DNA from: Helicobacteraceae bacterium | GTDB taxonomy: Bacteria > Campylobacterota > Campylobacteria > Campylobacterales > Sulfurimonadaceae | Reading direction: 5' to 3' | Assembly: GCA_030642185.1 (NCBI GenBank) | Contig: DAOWOG010000010.1 | Location: 1-13,160 of the forward strand | Length of the DNA stretch: 13,160 bases | Shown: piece after piece, positions 1 to 6,530 of the stretch | How the letters are laid out: every line of letters starts with the position of its first letter | Position numbering within the stretch: the stretch's first letter is position 1 | Translations under genes and position numbers: made by a program | Notes under the pieces: model-generated | Database searches by the model: none | The model's input: only the letters and a program-made list of their open reading frames with translations | What the model was told of the DNA's origin: nothing

Positions 1-9
1 ATCACTCAT
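1..9 (-). CDS. Start of an unidentified leftward gene (first three codons only)
   Basis: On the minus strand an ATG at position 9 is followed by AGT GAT (Met-Ser-Asp) before the window ends. It is preceded by AAAGGT with about 7 nt to the ATG, a reasonable ribosome binding site, and an extended -10 promoter lies about 32 nt upstream (41-49). Promoter, leader and start site in the right order make a real gene start likely. Only three residues are visible, so nothing can be said about function. Confidence 0.45.
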
Positions 10-37
10 GTTCTACCTTTGACAGAGATACTTATAT

Positions 38-244
38 TCAATTATAGCAAAAGAGTATCGATGTACTTATCAAACCTTTTTCTGCGGTTTTGGTTTTGGT
101 GTCAGCAATACACCGATCTCCGGATCTCCAAAACGCAGGCATTAATGTCAGCTCATTGTTGATAACAGCGACACCGCTTGGATTGTCAGGTGACCACGCA
201 AGATCAATACCTACGTAATATACAAATGATGCGTTTGAGTTCAT
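38..244 (-). pseudogene. Truncated DUF429 (predicted RNase H-like nuclease) remnant
   Basis: The 68-residue ORF begins with a segment typical of the DUF429 family: YVGIDLAWSPDNPSGVAVI at about residues 10-28, including the GIDLAW strand whose Asp is the presumed first metal ligand of an RNase H fold. Family members are usually about 200 residues or more. Here homology stops after about residue 40 and the tail (SGDRCIADTKTKTAEK...) looks like random coding. The start is firm: ATG at 244 overlaps the stop of the upstream aldolase gene as ATGA, so this was the last cistron of the mtn operon. A different frame of the tail (about 140-82) reads GDPEIGVLLTPKPKPQKKV before a stop, possibly the original C-terminus after an internal deletion; that is speculative. 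The 3' end runs into the promoter of the next gene. Family assignment is good; loss of function is inferred from length. Confidence 0.6.
41..49 (-). promoter_or_regulatory. Extended -10 promoter for the leftward gene at the window edge
   Basis: The minus strand reads TGCTATAAT, a perfect extended -10 element (TGnTATAAT) preceded by a short T-run, which is the usual sigma70 promoter form in Campylobacterota; no good -35 is needed or seen. Transcription should start near position 34, giving a leader of about 25 nt before the ATG at position 9. The element overlaps the last codons of the truncated DUF429 ORF. Confidence 0.55.
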
Positions 245-858
245 CTTTCTTTATGGAGAAATGTTTCCAGCAGGTGTAACAGCATCCGCTCTGCCTCTTT
301 GAGTGTTTTGCCAAAAGCAATAATGCCGTCCTGATGCCCTTTCATCACGAAAATCGGCTGCTCAAGCGGGACCTTCTTCGGGTAGAGTCCGGCGATCTCC
401 TCTGTCATTTTCCGGGTGCCGTACGGTGCGGTCGTGCTCAGGTAGCCCTCTTGAAGCATAAAATGCCAAAGCGGCTGCGAATGGATATGGATGACAGCGC
501 GTATGGCGGGATCAAGGTTATAAATCATAGCGTGACTCAAGGCCTCGGAACTGGGTTTGTCATGCCCGGTAGAGTGAAGGGTAAATGTCTTGAAATCATA
601 GGCGTTTACTTTGGTATAGTGCGAACGTCCCAGCTGTGCGAGATGACCGGTCTGTGTCGCCGTAATGTAAAACGGGATTGATTCATTGTCATCTTTGAGA
701 CTGATGTTGCCATAGCCGACTCCCTCTTTGTCTACTCCGATAAGCCCAAGGGCATGCAGCCGTGAGCGAACACTCTCCAACGCTGCATACAGGTCATGGG
801 GAATACGGGCATCAAATGTGGTATGTGTAATCGTGTACTTGATTACCCCGTCGATCAT
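241..858 (-). CDS. Class II aldolase/adducin family protein (MtnB-like or DHAP-shunt aldolase)
   Basis: This 205-residue cytoplasmic protein has the class II aldolase/adducin fold. Visible motifs are the phosphate-binding GYGNIS (48-53), TATQTG (66-71), the catalytic-type Glu in SSEALSHAMIY (E105), and the zinc ligands in HIHS (H124, H126) and GHQDG (H175). TAPYGTRKM near 143-151 resembles the corresponding stretch of fuculose-phosphate aldolases. It follows mtnA with an ATGA overlap (ATG at 858), so its substrate is almost certainly 5-methylthioribulose-1-phosphate or 5-deoxyribulose-1-phosphate. It may dehydrate this (MtnB, methionine salvage) or cleave it to DHAP and (methylthio)acetaldehyde (Ald2/DrdA type). 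The GYGNIS and TATQTG motifs differ from classical Bacillus MtnB (GNLSIK, TASGKDK), and no mtnW/X/C/D follows, so I lean towards the aldolase role. Fold is sure; exact reaction is not. Confidence 0.88.
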   Translation of the reverse strand: MIDGVIKYTITHTTFDARIPHDLYAALESVRSRLHALGLIGVDKEGVGYGNISLKDDNESIPFYITATQTGHLAQLGRSHYTKVNAYDFKTFTLHSTGHDKPSSEALSHAMIYNLDPAIRAVIHIHSQPLWHFMLQEGYLSTTAPYGTRKMTEEIAGLYPKKVPLEQPIFVMKGHQDGIIAFGKTLKEAERMLLHLLETFLHKER

Positions 859-1931
859 AACAGGTCTTCAAACATGGTTTCGACCGCTTCAAGTGTTGCA
901 TCACAGACTCCACGTTCAGTGATCAGCCCGGTGATGAGGTGATGCGGTGTCACGTCAAAGCCGATGTTGAGTGCATGCGAGTGTTCCGGTGTAACGCGTA
1001 CACGCGCTTCTGTACCGTCATCGAGCATACCGTGCATAAAGTGGACCTCATCCTCACTGCGTTCTTCGATCTCAATTTCTTTGACACCGTCAATAATGTC
1101 AAAATCAAAGGTTGAAGCGGGCAGGGCGACATAAAACGGGACACTGTTCGCTTTAGCGGCAAGGGCTTTCAGGTACGTGCCGATCTTGTTGGCAGCATCT
1201 CCCTGACGGGTGACACGATCAGCCCCGGTAACGACGAGGTCGACCATGCCGTGCTGCATCAGGTGGCCGCCGGTGTTATCAGCGATAATGGTGTGTGCAA
1301 TCCCTGCCTGCTTCAGTTCCCATGCCGTCAGGCTGGCTCCCTGATTGCGCGGGCGGGTCTCATCAACCCAGACATGGATATCGATTCCGCGTTTATGCGC
1401 TTCATAGACAGGGGCAAGCGCCGTGCCGTCATTGACTACGGCCAGCCAGCCTGCATTGCAGTGGGTCAGCAGGTTGACGGTGCGATGGCCGGTGCTTTTA
1501 TAGATCTGCTCAATCAAGTCACCGCCGTATGTCCCGATAGCTTGCGTCCGTTGGCTCTCTTCATCGCTGATCACAATCGCTTCTCGGCGGGCATCGGCGA
1601 CATAGTCATCAGAGTCTTTCAGGATCGCCATCATCCGGTCTACTGCCCACATCAGGTTGACGGCGGTCGGACGGCTTGCACGGATTCGCGCGGCATACGT
1701 TTTAAGTGCCTCCCATTCACCCTGGCTCTCCTGTGCTGCCAGATAAATACCAAAGGCCGCTACACAGCCGATAGTTCCGGCACCCCGTACAACCATCTCC
1801 TTGATGGCAAAGACCGTCTCTTCGGTATTATGCAGCTCCATCGTCTCATAGCGGTGCGGAAGGCTGCGCTGATCGATCACTTCGAGGGTTTCGTTTTTAC
1901 ACAGCCAGATGGCGCGGTAGGTGCCGTTCAT
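855..1931 (-). CDS. mtnA: S-methyl-5-thioribose-1-phosphate isomerase
   Basis: MtnA interconverts 5-methylthioribose-1-phosphate and 5-methylthioribulose-1-phosphate; close relatives also take 5-deoxyribose-1-phosphate. The 358-residue length fits the family. Diagnostic segments are VVRGAGTIG (47-55; most family members read VRGAPAIG), RPTAVNL (87-93), THCNAG with the catalytic Cys at C158, ETRPRNQGA (191-199) and TGADRV with the catalytic Asp at D238, followed by GDAANKIGTY. C158/D238 correspond to C160/D240 of the Bacillus subtilis enzyme. The ATG at 1931 has GGAG 5 nt upstream and overlaps the mtnK stop as ATGA; the stop in turn overlaps the start of the aldolase gene. It is therefore the middle gene of a translationally coupled salvage operon. 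Confidence 0.96.
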   Translation of the reverse strand: MNGTYRAIWLCKNETLEVIDQRSLPHRYETMELHNTEETVFAIKEMVVRGAGTIGCVAAFGIYLAAQESQGEWEALKTYAARIRASRPTAVNLMWAVDRMMAILKDSDDYVADARREAIVISDEESQRTQAIGTYGGDLIEQIYKSTGHRTVNLLTHCNAGWLAVVNDGTALAPVYEAHKRGIDIHVWVDETRPRNQGASLTAWELKQAGIAHTIIADNTGGHLMQHGMVDLVVTGADRVTRQGDAANKIGTYLKALAAKANSVPFYVALPASTFDFDIIDGVKEIEIEERSEDEVHFMHGMLDDGTEARVRVTPEHSHALNIGFDVTPHHLITGLITERGVCDATLEAVETMFEDLL

Positions 1932-3151
1932 TTCATCTCCTTAAGGTAGTCGGTAAGATCATGGATAGAGGTCATACTGCGGTAATTTTTGACAAGATGT
2001 ATACCGATGGAAAGGGCCATCTTCTCAGCCCTTGCGCGTGACTCCGGCTCTTCGATGCCCCGGATATCTGCTACCCCGGCGATTCCCAGCTGCCGTCGAC
2101 TGATCTTCGCACCGGCAAATCCGATGCTCTCCTGAAGAATGTTGTGCATAAAGGTTTTTTGGTAGGCGTTTAGCCCTTCGGCATCGATAAAGCCTTTTTC
2201 GACAAGGGCACTCTGCTCTGTCGATTTCCACAAAGCCAGAAAACGTGTCTCAAATGTCGCATACAATGCGATAACGGTCTCAAGTATCCATGCCTGATAG
2301 GCAGTATCTTTGGAACGTTCAAAATGCGATACCCAGGACATCACCAAATTGCCGATCAGCGCACCGATATCGAAACCAAACGGCCCGTAAAAGGCAAATT
2401 CGGAGTCAATGACAAAGGTCTCTTCGGTGTTGATCATGATGGAACCGGTATGCAAATCACCGTGGAGCAGGGCATCACTCTGATTCATAAAACGGTATTT
2501 GAGCGCTAACATCGCCGTTTTAAAATCGTTATCTTCTCGTAGAGCTTTGGCTTCTGTTTCGATCAGGGGATCGATCTCATTGGTTTCATGTTCCATATAG
2601 GGAGCGGTAAAGACAAAGGTCTCCGTGAGGGCACAGAGTTCGCTATTGCCGACAAACTGCCCCATCATCTGCCGTTTGGCCGTGCTTTTAAGATAGAGTG
2701 ACGATGTCTTGAAAAGTGTCTGTGCCAGAAATTCGCCCATATGTGCTGCAAAGTTGGGGTAGACCACCGCGTCGATCATGCCTTCGCGCATAATGATGTG
2801 CTCTGCAAGGTAATGCATGACCACAATGCTCATGGCCTCATCAGCATACAGTACATCAGGCACATTGTCTGAGATGAGTTCGTTGTAAATCTGAAGTGAA
2901 CGGATCTCATAGGTCATCCGCTCGCGTGAGAGGGGGTAGCCGTCTCCGGCAATGCGCAGGTAAGGCACCGCCTGTTTGACAATGAGCGCTTTTTCCGGTT
3001 CATCCACTGCACGGACGATGTAAACGTAATTCAGATTGCCGTCACCGATCTCGCTGGCTTTGAGGTTATTTGTGCCGAAAAAACGCTGCACAATATCAAT
3101 ACTGAGCAGATAGGGGACAATTGTGGTTTCATCCAGTATGTCATAAACCAT
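1928..3151 (-). CDS. mtnK: S-methyl-5-thioribose kinase
   Basis: MtnK phosphorylates 5-methylthioribose, the product of MTA nucleosidase, to its 1-phosphate with ATP; homologues in DHAP-shunt clusters also accept 5-deoxyribose. It has the aminoglycoside phosphotransferase/protein-kinase-like fold: the glycine loop EIGDGNLNYVY (34-44), the ATP-binding lysine in IVKQ (K59), the catalytic loop HGDLHTGS (230-237) and the metal-binding IDSEF (248-252) with GPFGFDIGA after it. I chose ATG 3151 (407 residues) over an in-frame start at 3187 because GGAG stands 5 nt before it and the extra N-terminal residues (LLSLHYAG...) are unlike the family; about 400 residues is normal. It is the first gene of the operon, about 20 nt after a probable promoter. 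Confidence 0.95.
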   Translation of the reverse strand: MVYDILDETTIVPYLLSIDIVQRFFGTNNLKASEIGDGNLNYVYIVRAVDEPEKALIVKQAVPYLRIAGDGYPLSRERMTYEIRSLQIYNELISDNVPDVLYADEAMSIVVMHYLAEHIIMREGMIDAVVYPNFAAHMGEFLAQTLFKTSSLYLKSTAKRQMMGQFVGNSELCALTETFVFTAPYMEHETNEIDPLIETEAKALREDNDFKTAMLALKYRFMNQSDALLHGDLHTGSIMINTEETFVIDSEFAFYGPFGFDIGALIGNLVMSWVSHFERSKDTAYQAWILETVIALYATFETRFLALWKSTEQSALVEKGFIDAEGLNAYQKTFMHNILQESIGFAGAKISRRQLGIAGVADIRGIEEPESRARAEKMALSIGIHLVKNYRSMTSIHDLTDYLKEMK

Positions 3152-3177
3152 GGAAACTCCTGCATAATGTAGAGACA

Positions 3178-3186
3178 ATAATAGCA
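3178..3186 (-). promoter_or_regulatory. Probable promoter of the mtnK-mtnA-aldolase operon
   Basis: The minus strand reads TGCTATTAT, an extended -10 element. A weak -35-like CGGTCA lies 17 nt further upstream. Transcription would begin near 3171, leaving a leader of about 20 nt that contains the mtnK ribosome binding site CAGGAG. There is no room for a riboswitch in the transcribed leader, so SAM- or MTA-responsive RNA control is unlikely here. Confidence 0.5.
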
Positions 3187-3278
3187 CAGATGGGTATCTT
3201 GACCGATGCCGGATTTACGAAAACACGTTAATTAATGTAAAAATTTCATTTAATGCCACAAATTCAAAAAAAAACAGA

Positions 3279-3284
3279 TATAAT
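3279..3284 (+). promoter_or_regulatory. Probable -10 element of the cold-shock gene promoter
   Basis: A consensus TATAAT follows an A-rich tract (about 3261-3275); only a poor -35 (around 3255-3260) is visible, as is common in Campylobacterota. Transcription would start near 3291, giving an unusually long leader of about 119 nt before the cold-shock gene. It is divergent from the mtnK promoter, with about 95 nt between the two -10 elements. Confidence 0.55.
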
Positions 3285-3290
3285 ACCCCT

Positions 3291-3409
3291 GATGAAAGAT
3301 GAGGTTCGAGTTCATCTTATGTGTGTAACGAGTAACTCCGCTAGACCGCAAGACTCTCCGATTTTGATTCAGCTTCGTTTGAAGCATATTTTCCTATAGA
3401 GGTATTACA
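3291..3409 (+). promoter_or_regulatory. Long structured 5' leader of the cold-shock gene
   Basis: About 119 nt separate the presumed transcription start from the ATG. The first part can form AAGATGA (3296-3302) paired with TCATCTT (3312-3318), or alternatively GATGAA (3291-3296) paired with TTCATC (3311-3316); the two stems share their 3' arm and exclude each other. Closer to the gene, GCTTC (3372-3376) pairs with GAAGC (3381-3385) around a GTTT loop, just before the ribosome binding site AGAGG (3398-3402). Long leaders that refold with temperature are known for enterobacterial cspA. A similar role here is inferred from position and structure, not from sequence similarity. Confidence 0.45.
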
Positions 3410-3628
3410 ATGGCAGAACTGCTAAACGGAACCGTAAAATGGTTCAATGATGAAAAAGGTTATGGATTTATCCAACAAGAAAATGGCGGCAGCGATGTAT
3501 TCGTACACTTCCGTCAAGTTAATAGTACAGGTCACGGACGTGTCTCTTTGGCAGAAGGCCAGAAAGTAACATTCGAGCTCGGAGAAGGTCAAAAAGGCCC
3601 ACAAGCAGAAAACGTTACACCACTCTAA
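3410..3628 (+). CDS. cspA: Cold-shock protein (CspA family RNA chaperone)
   Basis: This 72-residue protein is a single cold-shock (OB-fold) domain that binds single-stranded RNA and DNA in the cytoplasm. It has the start GTVKWFN (7-13), RNP1 as KGYGFIQ (16-22) and RNP2 as VFVHF (30-34), with the expected aromatic residues, and ends in the usual PQAENV. Relative to typical paralogues the loop after RNP2 reads [13 protein letters not shown], where many members have SAI...G.K.L; this is modest variation. The start is firm, with AGAGG 7 nt before the ATG. It is a lone gene, divergent from mtnK and convergent with the nuo operon, with its own promoter, leader and hairpin terminator. Which csp paralogue it is cannot be told. 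Confidence 0.95.
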   Translation: MAELLNGTVKWFNDEKGYGFIQQENGGSDVFVHFRQVNSTGHGRVSLAEGQKVTFELGEGQKGPQAENVTPL

Positions 3629-3636
3629 GTGGTATT

Positions 3637-3655
3637 TACAGGCTTCGTGCCTGTA
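3637..3655 (+). terminator. Hairpin terminator after the cold-shock gene
   Basis: A perfect 7-bp stem TACAGGC / GCCTGTA with a TTCGT loop starts 8 nt after the cspA stop codon. The following run (CTCTTC) is a poor U-tract, so termination may be incomplete or helped by the convergent arrangement. The rest of the gap up to the nuoN stop (3656-3785) holds only weak AT-rich inverted repeats (for example CTCTAT 3743-3748 with ATAGAG 3763-3768) and no clear terminator for the nuo operon. Confidence 0.6.
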
Positions 3656-3785
3656 CTCTTCAATCACAAACCCCCTATCTTTTACACTCGATTCATAATA
3701 ATCTAAAATAGACTGACTCTTTCCCCCTAAAACATGATGTTTCTCTATCGCTATAATATTCTATAGAGGGTTTCTAGAGCTGCCC

Positions 3786-5102
3786 TTAAGAGAGCACACC
3801 AAAAATATCGGCCGCTATCACACCAAAATAGATGGTTCCTCCAAGCAGTATCAGTTGTCCCAACAGTGCCGTAAACCGGCCGGTGATCACACCTTTTGTC
3901 TGAGCTTCATCAAAATAGATATGTTTGACGATCCAGGCGTAGTAACCGACTGAAAGCGCAGAGTTAAGAAGTGCAATCATAATGAGCGGCCAGAGACCGG
4001 CATCCACTCCGGCATAAAAGGCAACGGCTTTGGCGATGAAACCCGCAAGCAGGGGGATGCCGGCCAGAGAGAAGAGCTGCACGGTAAAGAGCAGGGCATA
4101 CAACGGATTTTTCTGGCCTAAGCCTTTAAGATCATCCAGTGTTTTAATCTCCAGCTCCTTTCGTAAGATCTCCAGAACCAAAAAGACGGCACTCTGCATA
4201 AAGATATAGGCCACCGCAATGTAGAGCAGACCGGTTGGTGCGTAGGTGCTTGCTACTGCTGCAAACGGGATCAGCATATATCCTGCATGGGCGATAGAAG
4301 AGTAGGCAAGGATACGGGCGATACTTTTTTGATAGAGTGCCAGAATATTTCCAAGCGTCATCGTGATGACAGCCAGTGCAGCAAGCAGATAGATCGGCAT
4401 TTCTCCCAATTGCGCGAGAAACGGCATAAAGATCTTGAAAGTTGCCAGGGCTACAACGGTCTTAACGATCGCAGAGAGGATGGCGGCATTGGTATGGCTG
4501 ACCTGTGCATAAGTGTCTGCTGCCCAGGTGTGCATCGGAAAGATCGTCAATTTGTAAAAGATCCCGATCAGGATAATAAAAAGTGCGATCATTCCGAAAG
4601 TGTCGTCAACTGAGAGGGCGGAGGCGTTAAAGTCATGCCCGCTGACGGCAAAGAGTCCAAGTCCAAAGAGGATGATACCGCTGGCCAATGCGCCGGCAAA
4701 GAACATCTTGATCGCCCCTTCGGCCTGCGTGGCATCTTTGATATTGCTCACCAGGACAAAAGAGATAATACTGACCGCTTCAAAGGTGATGACAAAGCTG
4801 AGCAGCGTAGTGCTCTCCAGCAGGGCCATGCTGGCTGCGGCAATGAAAAGAAGCTGGGTAATCGTTCCGTGATCTTCTTTGTCAAGATGTAAAATCAAAG
4901 CAGCTGAGACTATAAGGACAACCGCTTCAAAGAGCCGGACATAACTGCTCTGTTCAAAGAAAACCAGACCAACTCCGGCACCTTGCGAAAGTGCGTATCC
5001 GCTCCAGAGCAGAATGAGCAGTGCAAACAGTTTCAGCAGTGCCATATTTTTGATCAGCGGGGAGACGAGTGCGCCGCCGAAAAGTAGTGCGAAGAGACTC
5101 AT
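3786..5102 (-). CDS. nuoN: NADH-quinone oxidoreductase subunit N, membrane proton-pump subunit
   Basis: One of three antiporter-like subunits of the complex I membrane arm, 438 residues and polytopic throughout (about 13-14 helices). The proton-channel residues of the family are in place: Glu in TFEAVSIISF (E108), Lys in FYKLTIFPMHTW (K184) and Lys in AIVKTVVAL (K214), with YSSIAHAGYML in the middle. It is shorter than E. coli NuoN (485), mostly because the N-terminal helices are reduced. The ATG at 5102 overlaps the nuoM stop as ATGA. It is the last gene of the operon. Confidence 0.96.
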   Translation of the reverse strand: MSLFALLFGGALVSPLIKNMALLKLFALLILLWSGYALSQGAGVGLVFFEQSSYVRLFEAVVLIVSAALILHLDKEDHGTITQLLFIAAASMALLESTTLLSFVITFEAVSIISFVLVSNIKDATQAEGAIKMFFAGALASGIILFGLGLFAVSGHDFNASALSVDDTFGMIALFIILIGIFYKLTIFPMHTWAADTYAQVSHTNAAILSAIVKTVVALATFKIFMPFLAQLGEMPIYLLAALAVITMTLGNILALYQKSIARILAYSSIAHAGYMLIPFAAVASTYAPTGLLYIAVAYIFMQSAVFLVLEILRKELEIKTLDDLKGLGQKNPLYALLFTVQLFSLAGIPLLAGFIAKAVAFYAGVDAGLWPLIMIALLNSALSVGYYAWIVKHIYFDEAQTKGVITGRFTALLGQLILLGGTIYFGVIAADIFGVLS

Positions 5103-6529
5103 TGGACACCTCCAAAGTGGGCAAAGGCCTGATTGGCCGCATCAAAGATCGGCTGGGGATAGAGACCAAAAAGAACGATCAGGCCGGCAAAGAGTACCAG
5201 GGCGCTAAACTCGATCTTGTGCATCTTGAAGTCTGCACTTGCCACAACCGGTGACATTTCGCCATAGATAACGCGGCGAAAGGTCCAGATCAGATAGCCG
5301 GCACTGATCAAAGAGGCCAGTGCTATGACGGCGATCCAGGCACCGTTGACCTTAATAGCGCTGATCAGGATGGTGATCTCACCGATAAAGCCCATTGTCC
5401 CCGGCAGTCCAAGTGCGGCCATACCGGCGAGGACAAAGATGGCAGAGACATACGGGGCACGCTGGACGATACCGCCCATATCGCCCATCTGCCAGCTGCC
5501 GGTTTTGTGATGCAGATAGCCGGCGATAAGAAAGAGCGGTGAGATGATAAATGCATGGCCGATCATCTCATAAAGTGCTGCGCTTAAGCCTTCATAGCTG
5601 ACGGTGGCGATGGCGATCATCACCAGTCCCATATGGGAGATGGAGCTGTAGGCAACCATCTTTTTGATGTGGGTCTGATAGATCGCCAGAAAACCGGCAA
5701 AGAATGCGGTGATCAATCCCAGGATAAGCATATAGATCGCATACTCACGTGAGCTTTCAGGCATCAGCTCGATGACGAAACGGATCATTCCGTAAGCACC
5801 CATCTTAAGAAGCACTCCCGCCAGCAGTACGGAGATAGGGGCCGGTGCCTGAACATGCGCATCAGGCAGCCAGGTGTGAAACGGGAAGATCGGCAGTTTG
5901 ACGGCAAAGCCCAAAAAGAGCAGCCACCAGACCAGTGCCGGTGTAGCGATCGCAGCTTCTTTGATCAGGGTGACATCCAGAAATCCTGTCTGGGCATAGA
6001 GCAGGTAAAAGGCCAGAAGGATAAGCATCGAGGCGACATGGGTATAGAGGAAGAACTTCACCGCCGCATAGACGCGCTGCTCCGCTCCCCAGATACCGAC
6101 CAGGAAAAACATCGGCACAAGGGTCAACTCCCAGAAGATAAAGAACCAGATGAGGTTCGTACTCATAAAGACACCGAAGATAGCTCCGGAGAACATGATC
6201 AGAAGTGAAAAGTAAGCGGCCTGATTTTTCATTGTCCAGCTTGAAAGCGTTACGAGAATCAGCAGCAGTGAGCTTAGTATCAGCATCACGACACTCAGCA
6301 TATCCACCTGCAGGGTCAGGACATAATTAAATGCTTCCACGTGCAGAAAACTTCCCAGTTTCAGATAGCCCTCTGCCGGCAGTGCATTGTAAAGTTCGAT
6401 GGAGGCGGCAAGCATCTTTGCAAAAAGTGCGAGTGCAATGTATTTCACCACGCCCTCAAAGTTTCTAAAAAGTGCATAGACAACCACGGCAAGAAAAAGC
6501 GGTCCGAAAATCAATGTAAGATAAAACAT
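5099..6529 (-). CDS. nuoM: NADH-quinone oxidoreductase subunit M, membrane proton-pump subunit
   Basis: The 476-residue antiporter-like subunit of the membrane arm. Key residues are Glu in FFIFWELTLVPMFF (E134), Lys in FAVKLPIFPFHTWLPDAH (K211) and Lys in LLKMGAYG (K242). YSSISHMGLV and GLPGTMGFIGE are typical NuoM segments. The start at 6529 follows the nuoL stop with one base between and has GGAG 6 nt upstream (GGAGCGTAAAATG). Unlike NuoL, it keeps the standard HTWLPDAH segment. It is normal in length and has no visible defect. Confidence 0.97.
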   Translation of the reverse strand: MFYLTLIFGPLFLAVVVYALFRNFEGVVKYIALALFAKMLAASIELYNALPAEGYLKLGSFLHVEAFNYVLTLQVDMLSVVMLILSSLLLILVTLSSWTMKNQAAYFSLLIMFSGAIFGVFMSTNLIWFFIFWELTLVPMFFLVGIWGAEQRVYAAVKFFLYTHVASMLILLAFYLLYAQTGFLDVTLIKEAAIATPALVWWLLFLGFAVKLPIFPFHTWLPDAHVQAPAPISVLLAGVLLKMGAYGMIRFVIELMPESSREYAIYMLILGLITAFFAGFLAIYQTHIKKMVAYSSISHMGLVMIAIATVSYEGLSAALYEMIGHAFIISPLFLIAGYLHHKTGSWQMGDMGGIVQRAPYVSAIFVLAGMAALGLPGTMGFIGEITILISAIKVNGAWIAVIALASLISAGYLIWTFRRVIYGEMSPVVASADFKMHKIEFSALVLFAGLIVLFGLYPQPIFDAANQAFAHFGGVQ

Positions 6530-6530
6530 T

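Noticed and set aside
19..47. TTGACA-17-TTATAG promoter-like pair on the plus strand
   Set aside because: No plus-strand gene follows for over 3 kb; the same AT-rich stretch is better read as the minus-strand extended -10 TGCTATAAT for the gene at position 9.
1251..1949. A 232-residue plus-strand open frame over mtnA
   Set aside because: It is the antisense shadow of mtnA, with no ribosome binding site or recognisable motif, and the minus-strand gene is certain.
3743..3768. Inverted repeat CTCTAT/ATAGAG and a TATAAT between cspA and nuoN
   Set aside because: The stem is AT-rich with a long loop and no T-run on either strand, so it is not a convincing terminator, and no gene follows the TATAAT.
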